NCBI RefSeq assembly: GCF_036373705.1
Contig: NC_089851.1
Location: 56,185,940 to 56,249,939, forward strand
Length of the DNA: 64,000 nucleotides
DNA from: Amia ocellicauda
Lineage: Eukaryota; Chordata; Actinopteri; Amiiformes; Amiidae
Direction: 5' to 3'
Both the position numbers and the translations under genes were made by a program. Under the pieces are notes generated by a model. It was not told where the DNA came from, did not search any database, and saw nothing but the letters and a program-made list of their open reading frames with translations. Positions 48,709 through 60,000 of this stretch are shown here, in pieces (the first letter of the stretch is position 1; every line of letters starts with the position of its first letter).

Positions 48709-49680
48709 GCTGTCCTGCGACTACACGGTGCTGAGTCTCATGAGGGAGCACACCCTGGGGAACAGCGCCACCCGGCTGTGCAAACAGCTGCAGGAGCAGC
48801 ACAGCGAGGCGTGGCAGCGTAAAAACCCTGCGGTACCTCGCAGACTGCGAGCCCTTTGTGACCTCTGCACCTGTAGTCCCGAGCTTCCGGCCACCGCCAC
48901 CCATGCCACCGGTGCCTGGACCCAAGTGGCTGCTGGCAGTGTATGACCTCGACGTGCTAGGGCAGCTGGCCGAGGTAAAGGCCCAGGTCACGTCTGTGTT
49001 CGGGTCCATTTTAAAACTGGACTCGACAAAGAAGGTGAGTATCGTCAGTCAGATTTTTTGTGCTGCGGTCTCAGCGGCCACTTGGTGCATCGTGGTGCCG
49101 CTCAGCTGAATGCATTACAATTAAAGACCTAATAACTTAATGTGTCTCATACATTTTTCAGTTGACCAGGAAGCTCGCAGGAGCAGCCACTGGCACGGCA
49201 GCGTGGGCCACCAACGTCGGCAATGAGTTCGGGCAGGTCCTGAACTCGGTGCTAACATGCGGAGAGGGTGAGGGGCTGCAGCCCATGGCTGCTGGGCTGG
49301 TGGAGTGGTACCGCTTGGCCGGAGAGGCTCCCCCTCAGATCCTGTATGTGGACTGGGACTGCTGCTCTGTGGCTGGACGGTCGAAGGTGGCCGGGGGGCA
49401 CAGGATACGGAGCGGCTCATCCAGGAGCTGCTGGACATTTTTGACAGCAGGAGGGGGCTGGACACCATGGGCGTGCCGCTGCTGGACCACAAGCAGATCC
49501 AGGCCATCTGGAAGACACAGCGGCCCCACCTCGCCTGCATTCAGGACCCCGAGGGGGTGCAGCTGTATACCCAGACAGGGCAGCTGCGGAAGGGGGGTGT
49601 GCTGCTGCCAGTATACCGCTGCGCCTGTGGATCGATCTCCTTGGAGTCTTTCCACCTCCACCTGGCCCTTTTCATCCCAG
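48709..49680 (+). pseudogene. Exons 6 and 7: RNase H-like (DDE-like) region with internal deletion
   Basis: Exon 6 encodes MREHTLGNSATRLCKQLQEQ, shifts frame at about 48821-48831, then reads RPPPPMPPVP and ends with LKLDSTKK at a GTGAGT donor. Exon 7 opens with LTRKLAGAATGTAAW and contains ILYVDWDCC. The aspartates in LDSTKK and YVDWDCC are placed like the first two acids of a DDE catalytic core (inference). After about 49395 the frame changes and the text resumes with TERLIQELLDIF. From memory, relatives have roughly 100 residues in between, so the core is deleted here. The exon ends SLESFHLHLALFIPG at donor GTTAGT. Confidence 0.75.
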
Positions 49681-49870
49681 GTTAGTGCCAGCTGCACCGC
49701 AAATAAAGACGCCAGATTCTATTATGCTTTTTGAACCCAGTGGATCAGTAGACTAGTTTTTTTTTCTGTAATTGTTACAGTACGTGTATATTTATATACT
49801 ATGGCTTTGTGAAGAGTATATTTTGAACTGTATTGAAGTGTGTGTTTCTGTTTCCTCCTGCTCTGCTCAG

Positions 49871-50510
49871 GCACCAGTGCCAGCGATGTGCACTTCCTGG
49901 CATTTCTGCTGGAGGGCCTGGTGAGGTGGAACGCGGACCGTGCAGTGGCGGCCATGGAGGATGCTGGCAAGCTTCTGTGCTCCTACAGTGGCTCCTTGCA
50001 GAACGCCCTGGGCAACCTGAGCCAGAATGTGCTGGCCAGGGACCTGTCGGAGGGGTTCGTGAAGTCAGGCGTGTACACGCGTCAGTGAGCGTGTCAGTGT
50101 GGGGGGTTGATTTGTAAGGTGCTCTTTAGCAGTGTTATGAAAATAATAAAAGCGGTGAACCCATGCTTCTGTTATGATTGTGTTGAAGGGGAGCTCATTG
50201 GGATCAAGTACCTGTACTCACAGACAGGGAAAGAGCTCCAACGTGTGCACAGCGACCCCAACGTCCCGGACGAGGCAGCTGGCCAAGACTCAGACAGGAA
50301 GGAGAGTGACGACGAGGGCTTTGAGGAAGACGATGACCCCACCATCTCCAACCCCTTCGCCCCGTCTCCTGCCCGACTGCCCCCGTCTCCTGTGCGGTCA
50401 AAGGCCCGACTGCCCCCGTCTCCTGCGCGGTCAATGGCCCGACTGCCCCCGTCTCCCGAGATGGAGCCCCCCTGCGCTGCAGGAGACGCCCCCCCGTTGC
50501 TAATCCCGAG
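49871..50510 (+). pseudogene. Exons 8 and 9 of the decayed gene, with an RLPPSPAR repeat
   Basis: Exon 8 joins exon 7 in phase (GTSASDVHFLAFLLEGLVRW) and ends at donor C/GTCAGT (50081). Exon 9 follows in phase with ELIGIKYLYSQTGKEL, then an acidic patch (ESDDEGFEEDDDP) and three copies of an about 11-residue unit containing RLPPSP at roughly 50370-50460. Donor GAG/GTGAGG at 50511. These two exons contain no obvious lesion. Confidence 0.75.
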
Positions 50511-50632
50511 GTGAGGAGGCAGTGATGGCGCTCAGCTCGTCTCTTACATTGTAGTGCACAAAACCCTGGAATGATAGCTATTGCCAGAACATGGTCCTGT
50601 AACTGACTGTCGTCTGTATCCTGTTGTTTCAG

Positions 50633-51080
50633 GAATCGTGCGGCCCTGATGGCGTTCCTGGGCTCCAGCACGTCCAGCAGTTGGCCAGCTGTCTGGTGGA
50701 CCTGAGAGCCCAGGCATTCCTGACCAATCGCCAGGTGGCGGAGCTGGTACACCTGTGGCAGCAGCTCCCCGAGGGAGACAAGCAGCGCCTCTTGTACCCG
50801 TCCCGTCACAAGGACAGGCTGACTCAGGGGCGCTTCAAAGCTGGGAGGAGGTCTTCAGTCGCTCCGGGAGTGGACAGCTTGAAGAGGTGTGATATAAAGA
50901 CACATTTTAAATCACTGCCGAGAAGCAGATGAATACGAGTATGTGCCTGTAAGTAGTGACTATGAGGTGTGAAGGATGCTTCCTAACACAGATCTCTTAC
51001 CTGGTTGCAGGTGCATGGTGGGCGAGAACACGGGGCCAGCCCAGTGGCCGGACGCGAGCCGCTTGGTAGAGGCCATCTGA
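50633..51080 (+). pseudogene. Exons 10 and 11 of the decayed gene, truncated by a retroelement
   Basis: Exon 10 starts in phase (NRAALMAF), shifts frame by about 50670 and goes on with AFLTNRQVAELVHLWQQL and KQRLLYPSRHKDRLTQGRFK. Exon 11 (from 51011) gives GENTGPAQWPDASRLVEAI and then TGA at 51078-51080. Homology to the family stops there, and minus-strand integrase sequence begins. The stop is probably created by the junction. Confidence 0.75.
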
Positions 51081-52022
51081 CACCAAGCTCAAGCATTTTC
51101 CTTACCTCCTCTGTGATAGCGACCTTCCCTGGGCAGGGTTGCTGTTCCCAGTTTTCTTTTGTGATGTTGAGGAGGCCTCGCGATCTGTGGGAAAAAAAAA
51201 GCTCAAAAGGTGAAAAACCTGTGGAAGATTGGGGTACTTCCCAGATGGTGAATATGAGAAAAGGGAGCAGTTGATCCCAGTTACGCCCATCCCTTTCCAT
51301 CGTCCTCCTCAGCATGCTTTTTAACGTTTTGTTAAACCGCTCCACTAGACCGTCCGTCTGTTGATGGTAAACAGAAGTGTGAAGACTTAATTCGGAGAAG
51401 ATGGCACACATCTTTCATTACCTTGGACATGAACGGTGTACCAAAATTTCTTTGGGCAGCCCGACTCTGGAAAACATTTGGATTAGCTCTTGGGCTATAT
51501 TTTTTGTGGTGGCATACGCAAAGGCATGGCCTCAGAGTACCTTTTGGCATAGTCCACTACCACCAGGATGTGCTGGAAACCTTTGGCCGACTTGGGTAAA
51601 GGTCCAATTAAATCCATGCCTATTCTCTCAAAAGGCATGCCTATTACCGGAATTGGTATGAGAGGGTTGCGGAACGATGGCATGGGGGCCGTACGCTGGC
51701 ATTCTGGACAGCTTTGACAGTAACGTATAACCTCAGCATATACCTCTGGCCAAAAGAATCTTTGCAGCAGCCTCTCCAGGGTTTTCGCTCTTCCCAGGTG
51801 TCCCCCAAGCAGGTGGCTATGGGAGAGATTCAGAACAGTGTGCCTGAAAGGGGTGGGTACAAGGAGCTGTGCATAGACAACATTATTTTTCTTTGTCATT
51901 TGATACAACAGGTTAGGGCGCATGGCGAAATGAGGATATGAAAGTGGTCGGGTGGGGTCCACAGCCGTCCCATTTATTACCTGCACATTCCGCCGGGCGT
52001 TTTGAAGGGTAAGGTCTTCCAT
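51081..52022 (-). pseudogene. Integrase fragment of the Gmr1-like element
   Basis: The first frame (51495-52022) has the zinc-binding HHCC pattern (HLLGGH ... CQSCPEC) and the first catalytic aspartate in MDLIGPLPKS. A second frame carries GTPFMSKVMKDVC; the place of the second aspartate just before GTPF appears to be asparagine. A third frame (to about 51100) has QQTDGLVERFNKTLK with the third acidic residue, then STGFSPFELFF. At least two frameshifts. Homology ends near 51085 without an LTR. Confidence 0.82.
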
Positions 52023-52431
52023 CTGGGCAGTCCCAAATCTCCCACAGTACTGGGTCAGATCTGGTGGAAATCACGCATCGTCCTTTCGGTGTGTAGATCC
52101 TCATTTGGGCAAAGGGGTATCTTTTCATGTCCCCATGTATGCAGGTGATTGAAATAGGAGCAAGCCGCTTCCTCTGGGTTTTGGGCATGATGTCAGGGAT
52201 CACCAAGGTGACCATGCTACCTGAATCCAGCAGGGCATCAACTCTGCGGCCCCCTATGTTGACCGGGCTGAGACGGGGAGGTTCATTACTGGAACTCCCA
52301 TGGGTGGATCTCACATGACCGGGTTTGGTGGAGGCCATGCCCACCTGCATGGGTTCCTCTCTCTTGGGGCAGTTCCATGATACATGTCCTTTGTCCCCAC
52401 AGATGAAACATTCCTGTCCATCTCTGTCCAC
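52023..52431 (-). pseudogene. Zinc knuckle and protease of the Gmr1-like element
   Basis: One open frame. A CX2CX4HX4C nucleocapsid knuckle (CFICGDKGHVSWNC) lies near residues 8-21 of the frame, followed by an aspartic protease whose active-site motif is ALLDSGSMVTLV at about residues 65-76. A frameshift near 52025 separates it from the integrase frame. Confidence 0.82.
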
Positions 52432-52537
52432 TAGTCCCCTGGGGTTCTGGGTGGGTGTTGCTTCCCTGGCGCTGGTGATCGCTCCTGGTCATCCAGTTTA
52501 GGGGCGGGGGCTGGGGTTCTTCTTCTCCCCAGGTTTC

Positions 52538-53220
52538 TCAATCCTCTGGCTTCAACAGTTCGTTTGAGGTGTGACATCGCTCCACCAAGTCCACAACCGC
52601 ATCAGCTGTGGTAGGGCTGCACTGGCGGATTATTTTTTTGAGTTCATAAGGCAGTCCCCTAATGAACCGGTCCACCACGGTTCGTTCCACCATAGCCCCC
52701 AGGTTGAGGCTAGCCGGTTCTAACCATTTCTTGGCCAAGTGGTCAAACATTTGCGATCGAGGTGCTTGCTCAGTTTGAAATGTCCAAGCATGAAACCGCT
52801 GAGCCCGTAACGCTGGGGTGACCCCTATCCGAGCAAGAATTTCTCTTTAATTTCTTATAGTCATTGGCATCAGCAGCCTCCAAGTCGCAGCAGGCTTTTT
52901 GTGCTTCCCCACAGAGGAACGGTGCAAGGATTCCGGCCCACTTGTCCTCCGTCCAGCCTTCACGCTCAGCCGTCCGCTCGAACGTCTTCAGGAAGGCTTC
53001 CACGTCATCAGCCAGAGTTATTTTTTTGGAGGGATCGTGTAGCAACGATGGGGACTGAGGCTGCTTGGAAGTTGACCTTGGCAACAGCTAGTTCAGCAGA
53101 CATCATCTGCATGTCCAGCTCCATCTTCTGCTGACATCTTTGTTGTTCTTCCAACAGGAGGCGGTTGGTCTCCTGTTGAGCCTGATTGGCAGTAACAAGT
53201 TGTTTCAGCAGATCGTCCAT
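52538..53220 (-). pseudogene. gag (SCAN-like) of the Gmr1-like element
   Basis: Starts with an ATG at 53220 (MDDLLKQLV) and a glutamine- and glutamate-rich coiled-coil-like region. After a frameshift near 53030-53080 it continues with DDVEAFLKTFERTAEREGW and LAPFLCGEAQKACCDLE, and after another near 52830 with LGAMVERTVVDRFIRGLP. The helical pattern and the motifs FLKTFER and FIRGLP resemble the capsid-derived SCAN family. Confidence 0.8.
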
Positions 53221-53276
53221 GTTCTCCTTTCTGGTTCTATGTTGTGAAATCTGAACCTGCCTGCATTCTTCACCAC

Positions 53277-53857
53277 TGTAACGAGGTGCGGGGTTGGGTT
53301 ACTGCAGCCAAATGATTTCAGTCGGGGAATAAATGTCAAAACACAAGACAAACCAAGGAAGAGGATAATAAAGCCCACGCTGTTGGTTTATTTTAGTTCT
53401 GTCGTGGATATTGAAACTTGAAAACAAAAACCTAGCTCTTTGTACAGAGCACTTTCTGTAGCAGGAATGGTCTGCTACACAAAAACAAAATCCCTGACTA
53501 GCCTTGGAAAGCTAAGCGGTTTCCCAGGGTTAACAAAACAAAGACAGACAAACTAAACAGTCTTGAGGGGTTAGGTAGTCTCGTGGTCAAAAAGGGTTTC
53601 AGGGGTCTTCACCAGGGTCGTAGTCTTCCAAAACAATCCAAACGCCTTTCAAGGTCCTCAGCCAGTCCAACTTGTCATCTAGTTTCCAATCCAGTTACTT
53701 TGTCCTTTCTTTTGCTCCTCTGTTCACCCTCCTTGTCTTTCCGTCCACCCCCCCCCCCCACTTCTAAGACAAAGAAGAAACCACAGTGTGAGTTTAAATA
53801 GTCTGTACTGATCAGCCACACCTGCTTGCAGTCTGGGTGATTTGTAATCAAAGGCAG
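53277..53857 (-). mobile_element. Partial LTR of the Gmr1-like element
   Basis: On the minus strand the LTR probably ends with CGTTACA (53283-53277), just before the gag leader. It contains a TATA-like TATTTAA near 53800 and AATAAA near 53390, in the order expected for U3-R-U5. A C run at 53748-53759 and several polypyrimidine stretches lie in between. The U3 end falls in the sequencing gap, so the length is unknown. Confidence 0.6.
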
Positions 53858-54057
53858 NNNNNNNNNNNNNNNNNNNNNNNNNNNNNNNNNNNNNNNNNNN
53901 NNNNNNNNNNNNNNNNNNNNNNNNNNNNNNNNNNNNNNNNNNNNNNNNNNNNNNNNNNNNNNNNNNNNNNNNNNNNNNNNNNNNNNNNNNNNNNNNNNNN
54001 NNNNNNNNNNNNNNNNNNNNNNNNNNNNNNNNNNNNNNNNNNNNNNNNNNNNNNNNN
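53858..54057. other. Assembly gap of exactly 200 N
   Basis: A fixed round length is typical of a placeholder inserted when contigs are joined by scaffolding. Real distance and content are unknown. Confidence 0.97.
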
Positions 54058-57000
54058 ATCAATGACTCTCGATATCTAACTCTCTTGAGCTTGCTATCGC
54101 TCCCGCCAATGGTCAGTAGCATAGTAGGCAGTAACAGCAGATCCCGGACCACTGTCAATCAGATGCTTGCCTTGCCGTCCATCCCATCCATCTATCTATC
54201 TCTATCTATCTATGACTCTTGATATCTAACTCCTGCTTGCTATCTCCCCCAAGGGTCAGAGCATTGCAGCAAAAAGCAGATCAGACCACTCAATCAGATG
54301 CTTGCCATGGCCGTCCATCCATCCATCCATCTATCTATCTATCTATGACTCTCTATATCTAACCTCTTGCTTCTATCGCTCCCCCAATGGTCAGTACATA
54401 GTAGCAGTAACAGCAGATCACGACCACTGTCAATCAGATGCTTGCCTTGCCCATCCATCCATCCATCCATCTATCTATCTATCTATGACTGCTGATATCT
54501 AACTCTCTTGCTTGCTAGCGCTCCCCCATGGTCAGTAGCATAGTAGTATGCCACTTCTCAGTGCTTGCCTTGCCGTCATCCATCAATCTATCTGAGTCTA
54601 TCAATGACTCTCGATATCTAACTCTCTTACTTGCTATCGCTCCCCCAATGGTCAGTAGCATAGTAGCATAACAGCAGATCACGGACCACTGTCAATCAGA
54701 TGCTTGCCTTGCCGTCCATCCATCCATCCATATCTATCTATCTATCTATGACTCTTGATATCTAACTCTCTTGCTTGCTATCGCTCCCCCAATGGTCAGT
54801 AGCATAGTAGATAACAGCAGATCACGGACCACTGTCAATCAGATGCTTGCCTTGCCGTCCATCCATCCATCTATCTATCTATCTATCTATGACTCTTGAT
54901 ATCTAACTCTCTTGCTTGCTATCGCTCCCCCAATGGTCAGTAGCATTGTAGCATAACAGCAGATCACGGACCACTGTCAATCAGATGCTTGCCTTGCCGT
55001 CCATCCATCCATCTATCTATCTATCCTATCTATGACTCTCGATATCTAACTCTCTTGCTTGCTATCGCTCCCCCAATGGTCAGTAGCATAGTAGCATAAC
55101 AGCAGATCACGGACCACTGTCAATCAGATGCTTGCCTTGCCGTCCATCCATCCATCCATCTATCTATCAATCTATCATTGACTCTTGATATCTAACTCTC
55201 TTGACTTGCTATCGCTCCCCCAATGGTCAGTAGCAATAGTAGCATAACAGCAGATCACGGACCACTGTCAATCAGATGCTTGCCTTGCCGTCCATCCATC
55301 CATCCATCTATCTATCTATCTATCAATGACTCTCGATATCTAACTCTCTTACTTGCTATCGCTCCCCCAATGGTCAGTAGCATAGTAGCATAACAGCAGA
55401 TCACGGACCACTGTCAATCAGATGCTTGCCTTGCCGTCCATCCATCCATCTATCTATCTATCTATCTATGACTCTTGATATCTAACTCTCTTGCTTTGCT
55501 ATCGCTCCCCCAATGGTCAGTAGCATAGTAGCATAACAGCAGATCACGGACCACTGTCACTCAGATGCTTGCCTTGCCGTCCATCCATCCATCCATCTAT
55601 CTATCTATCTATCTATGACTCTCGATATCTAACTCTCTTGCTTGCTATCGCTCCCCCAATGGTCAGTAGCATAGTAGCATAACAGCAGATCACGGACCAC
55701 TGTCAATCAGATGCTTGCCTTGCCGTCCATCCATCCATCTATCTATCTATCTATCTATGACTCTTGATATCTAACTCTCTTGCTTGCTATCGCTCCCCCA
55801 ATGGTCAGTAGGCATTGTAGCATAACAAGCAGATCACGGACCAATGTCAATCAGATGCTTGCCTTGCCGTCCATCCATCCATCCATCTATCTATCTATCT
55901 ATCAATGACTCTCGATATCTAACTCTCTTACTTGCTATCGCTCCCCCAATGGTCAGTAGCATAGTAGCATAACAGCAGATCACGGACCACTGTCAATCAG
56001 ATGCTTGCCTTGCCGTCCATCCATCCATCCATCTATCTATCTATCTATCAATGACTCTCGATATCTAACTCTCTTACTTGCTATCGCTCCCCCAATGGTC
56101 AGTAGCATAGTAGCATAACAGCAGATCACGGACCACTGTCAATCAGATGCTTGCCTTGCCGTCCATCCATCCATCTATCTATCTATCTATCTATGACTCT
56201 TGATATCTAACTCTCTTGCTTGCTATCGCTCCCCCAATGGTCAGTAGCATAGTAGCATAACAGCAGATCACGGACCACTGTCACTCAGATGCTTGCCTTG
56301 CCGTCCATCCATCCATCCATCTATCTATCTATCTATCAATGACTCTCGATATCTAACTCTCTTGCTTGCTATCGCTCCCCCAATGGTCAGTAGCATAGTA
56401 GCATAACAGCAGATCACGGACCACTGTCAATCAGATGCTTGCCTTGCCGTCCATCCATCCATCTATCTATCTATCTATCTATGACTCTTGATATCTAACT
56501 CTCTTGCTTGCTATCGCTCCCCCAATGGTCAGTAGCATTGTAGCATAACAGCAGATCACGGACCAATGTCAATCAGATGCTTGCCTTGCCGTCCATCCAT
56601 CTATCTATCTATCTATCTATCTATCTATGACTCTCGATATCTAACTCTCTTGCTTGCTATCGCTCCCCCAATGGTCAGTAGCATAGTAGCATAACAGCAG
56701 ATCACGGACCACTGTCAATCAGATGCTTGCCTTGCCGTCCATCCATCCATCCATCTATCTATCAATCTATCAATGACTCTCGATATCTAACTCTCTTACT
56801 TGCTATCGCTCCCCCAATGGTCAGTAGCATAGTAGCATAACAGCAGATCACGGACCACTGTCAATCAGATGCTTGCCTTGCCGTCCATCCATCCATCCAT
56901 CTATCTATCTATCTATCAATGACTCTCGATATCTAACTCTCTTACTTGCTATCGCTCCCCCAATGGTCAGTAGCATAGTAGCATAACAGCAGATCACGGA

Positions 57001-60000
57001 CCACTGTCAATCAGATGCTTGCCTTGCCGTCCATCCATCCATCTATCTATCTATCTATCTATGACTCTTGATATCTAACTCTCTTGCTTGCTATCGCTCC
57101 CCCAATGGTCAGTAGCATAGTAGCATAACAGCAGATCACGGACCACTGTCACTCAGATGCTTGCCTTGCCGTCCATCCATCCATCCATCTATCTATCTAT
57201 CTATCAATGACTCTCGATATCTAACTCTCTTGCTTGCTATCGCTCCCCCAATGGTCAGTAGCATAGTAGCATAACAGCAGATCACGGACCACTGTCAATC
57301 AGATGCTTGCCTTGCCGTCCATCCATCCATCTATCTATCTATCTATCTATGACTCTTGATATCTAACTCTCTTAATTGCTATCGCTCCCCCAATGGTCAG
57401 TAGCATTGTAGCATAACAGCAGATCACGGACCAATGTCAATCAGATGCTTGCCTTGCCGTCCATCCATCCATCCATCTATCTATCAATCTATCAATGACT
57501 CTCGATATCTAACTCTCTTACTTGCTATCGCTCCCCCAATGGTCAGTAGCATAGTAGCATAACAGCAGATCACGGACCACTGTCAATCAGATGCTTGCCT
57601 TGCCGTCCATCCATCCATCCATCTATCTATCTATCTATCAATGACTCTCGATATCTAACTCTCTTACGTGCTATCGCTCCCCCAATGGTCAGTAGCATAG
57701 TAGCATAACAGCAGATCACGGACCACTGTCAATCAGATGCTTGCCTTGCCGTCCATCCATCCATCTATCTATCTATCTATCTATGACTCTTGATATCTAA
57801 CTCTCTTGCTTGCTATCGCTCCCCCAATGGTCAGTAGCATAGTAGCATAACAGCAGATCACGGACCACTGTCACTCAGATGCTTGCCTTGCCGTCCATCC
57901 ATCCATCCATCTATCTATCTATCTATCAATGACTCTCGATATCTAACTCTCTTGCTTGCTATCGCTCCCCCAATGGTCAGTAGCATAGTAGCATAACAGC
58001 AGATCACGGACCACTGTCAATCAGATGCTTGCCTTGCCGTCCATCCATCCATCTATCTATCTATCTATCTATGACTCTTGATATCTAACTCTCTTGCTTG
58101 CTATCGCTCCCCCAATGGTCAGTAGCATTGTAGCATAACAGCAGATCACGGACCAATGTCAATCAGATGCTTGCCTTGCCGTCCATCCATCTATCTATCT
58201 ATCTATCTATCTATCTATGACTCTCGATATCTAACTCTCTTGCTTGCTATCGCTCCCCCAATGGTCAGTAGCATAGTAGCATAACAGCAGATCACGGACC
58301 ACTGTCAATCAGATGCTTGCCTTGCCGTCCATCCATCCATCCATCTATCTATCAATCTATCAATGACTCTCGATATCTAACTCTCTTACTTGCTATCGCT
58401 CCCCCAATGGTCAGTAGCATAGTAGCATAACAGCAGATCACGGACCACTGTCAATCAGATGCTTGCCTTGCCGTCCATCCATCCATCCATCTATCTATCT
58501 ATCTATCAATGACTCTCGATATCTAACTCTCTTACTTGCTATCGCTCCCCCAATGGTCAGTAGCATAGTAGCATAACAGCAGATCACGGACCACTGTCAA
58601 TCAGATGCTTGCCTTGCCGTCCATCCATCCATCTATCTATCTATCTATCTATGACTCTTGATATCTAACTCTCTTGCTTGCTATCGCTCCCCCAATGGTC
58701 AGTAGCATAGTAGCATAACAGCAGATCACGGACCACTGTCACTCAGATGCTTGCCTTGCCGTCCATCCATCCATCCATCTATCTATCTATCTATCAATGA
58801 CTCTCGATATCTAACTCTCTTGCTTGCTATCGCTCCCCCCATGGTCAGTAGCATAGTAGCATAACAGCAGATCACGGACCACTGTCAATCAGATGCTTGC
58901 CTTGCCGTCCATCCATCCATCTATCTATCTATCTATCTATGACTCTTGATATCTAACTCTCTTAATTGCTATCGCTCCCCCAATGGTCAGTAGCATTGTA
59001 GCATAACAGCAGATCACGGACCAATGTCAATCAGATGCTTGCCTTGCCGTCCATCCATCCATCCATCTATCTATCAATCTATCAATGACTCTCGATATCT
59101 AACTCTCTTACTTGCTATCGCTCCCCCAATGGTCAGTAGCATAGTAGCATAACAGCAGATCACGGACCACTGTCAATCAGATGCTTGCCTTGCCGTCCAT
59201 CCATCCATCCATCTATCTATCTATCTATCAATGACTCTCGATATCTAACTCTCTTACTTGCTATCGCTCCCCCAATGGTCAGTAGCATAGTAGCATAACA
59301 GCAGATCACGGACCACTGTCAATCAGATGCTTGCCTTGCCGTCCATCCATCCATCTATCTATCTATCTATCTATGACTCTTGATATCTAACTCTCTTGCT
59401 TGCTATCGCTCCCCCAATGGTCAGTAGCATAGTAGCATAACAGCAGATCACGGACCACTGTCACTCAGATGCTTGCCTTGCCGTCCATCCATCCATCCAT
59501 CTATCTATCTATCTATCAATGACTCTCGATATCTAACTCTCTTGCTTGCTATCGCTCCCCCAATGGTCAGTAGCATAGTAGCATAACAGCAGATCACGGA
59601 CCACTGTCAATCAGATGCTTGCCTTGCCGTCCATCCATCCATCTATCTATCTATCTATCTATGACTCTTGATATCTAACTCTCTTGCTTGCTATCGCTCC
59701 CCCAATGGTCAGTAGCATTGTAGCATAACAGCAGATCACGGACCAATGTCAATCAGATGCTTGCCTTGCCGTCCATCCATCTATCTATCTATCTATCTAT
59801 CTATCTATGACTCTCGATATCTAACTCTCTTGCTTGCTATCGCTCCCCCAATGGTCAGTAGCATAGTAGCATAACAGCAGATCACGGACCACTGTCAATC
59901 AGATGCTTGCCTTGCCGTCCATCCATCCATCCATCTATCTATCAATCTATCAATGACTCTCGATATCTAACTCTCTTACTTGCTATCGCTCCCCCAATGG

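Larger units (their letters stand above)
46239..51080 (+). pseudogene. Decayed multi-exon gene of a fish transposon-like family (DUF6729 type)
   Basis: Eleven exon-like segments follow in order: 46239-46771, 46905-47143, 47396-47481, 48021-48101, 48243-48602, 48709-49034, 49162-49680, 49871-50080, 50189-50510, 50633-50886, 51011-51080. Nearly all have AG acceptors and GT donors, and codon phase is kept across several introns (for example exons 1-2, 5-6, 7-8 and 8-9), so this is a genomic copy rather than a retrocopy. From memory the protein belongs to a large family of uncharacterised fish proteins with a DUF6729-like region, an RNase H-like or DDE-like region and a C-terminal tail; an HMM search is needed to confirm the name. 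Lesions: a frameshift in exon 1, nonsense TAG at 48378-48380, a frameshifting deletion near 48520, a frameshift near 48825, a large deletion near 49395, and a frameshift near 50670. The last exon is cut by a retroelement. It cannot make the full protein. Confidence 0.8.
51081..53857 (-). mobile_element. Gmr1-like Ty3/Gypsy retroelement, 3'-truncated
   Basis: Minus-strand order: part of the 5' LTR, gag with SCAN-like region, zinc knuckle, protease, integrase, then abrupt end. The integrase follows the protease directly, with no space for reverse transcriptase. In most Ty3/Gypsy elements RT and RNase H come first; in the Gmr1-like clade of fishes and other deuterostomes the order is PR-INT-RT-RH. 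Together with the SCAN-like gag this argues for a Gmr1-like element that lost RT, RNase H and the 3' LTR, rather than for an internal deletion. Several frameshifts make it inactive. The other end of the LTR is hidden in the gap. Confidence 0.82.

Noticed and set aside
52023-52060. Internal deletion of RT and RNase H between protease and integrase
   Set aside because: The protease-integrase order is normal for Gmr1-like elements, and the SCAN-like gag supports that clade, so a deletion is not needed. It stays open until full-length relatives are compared.
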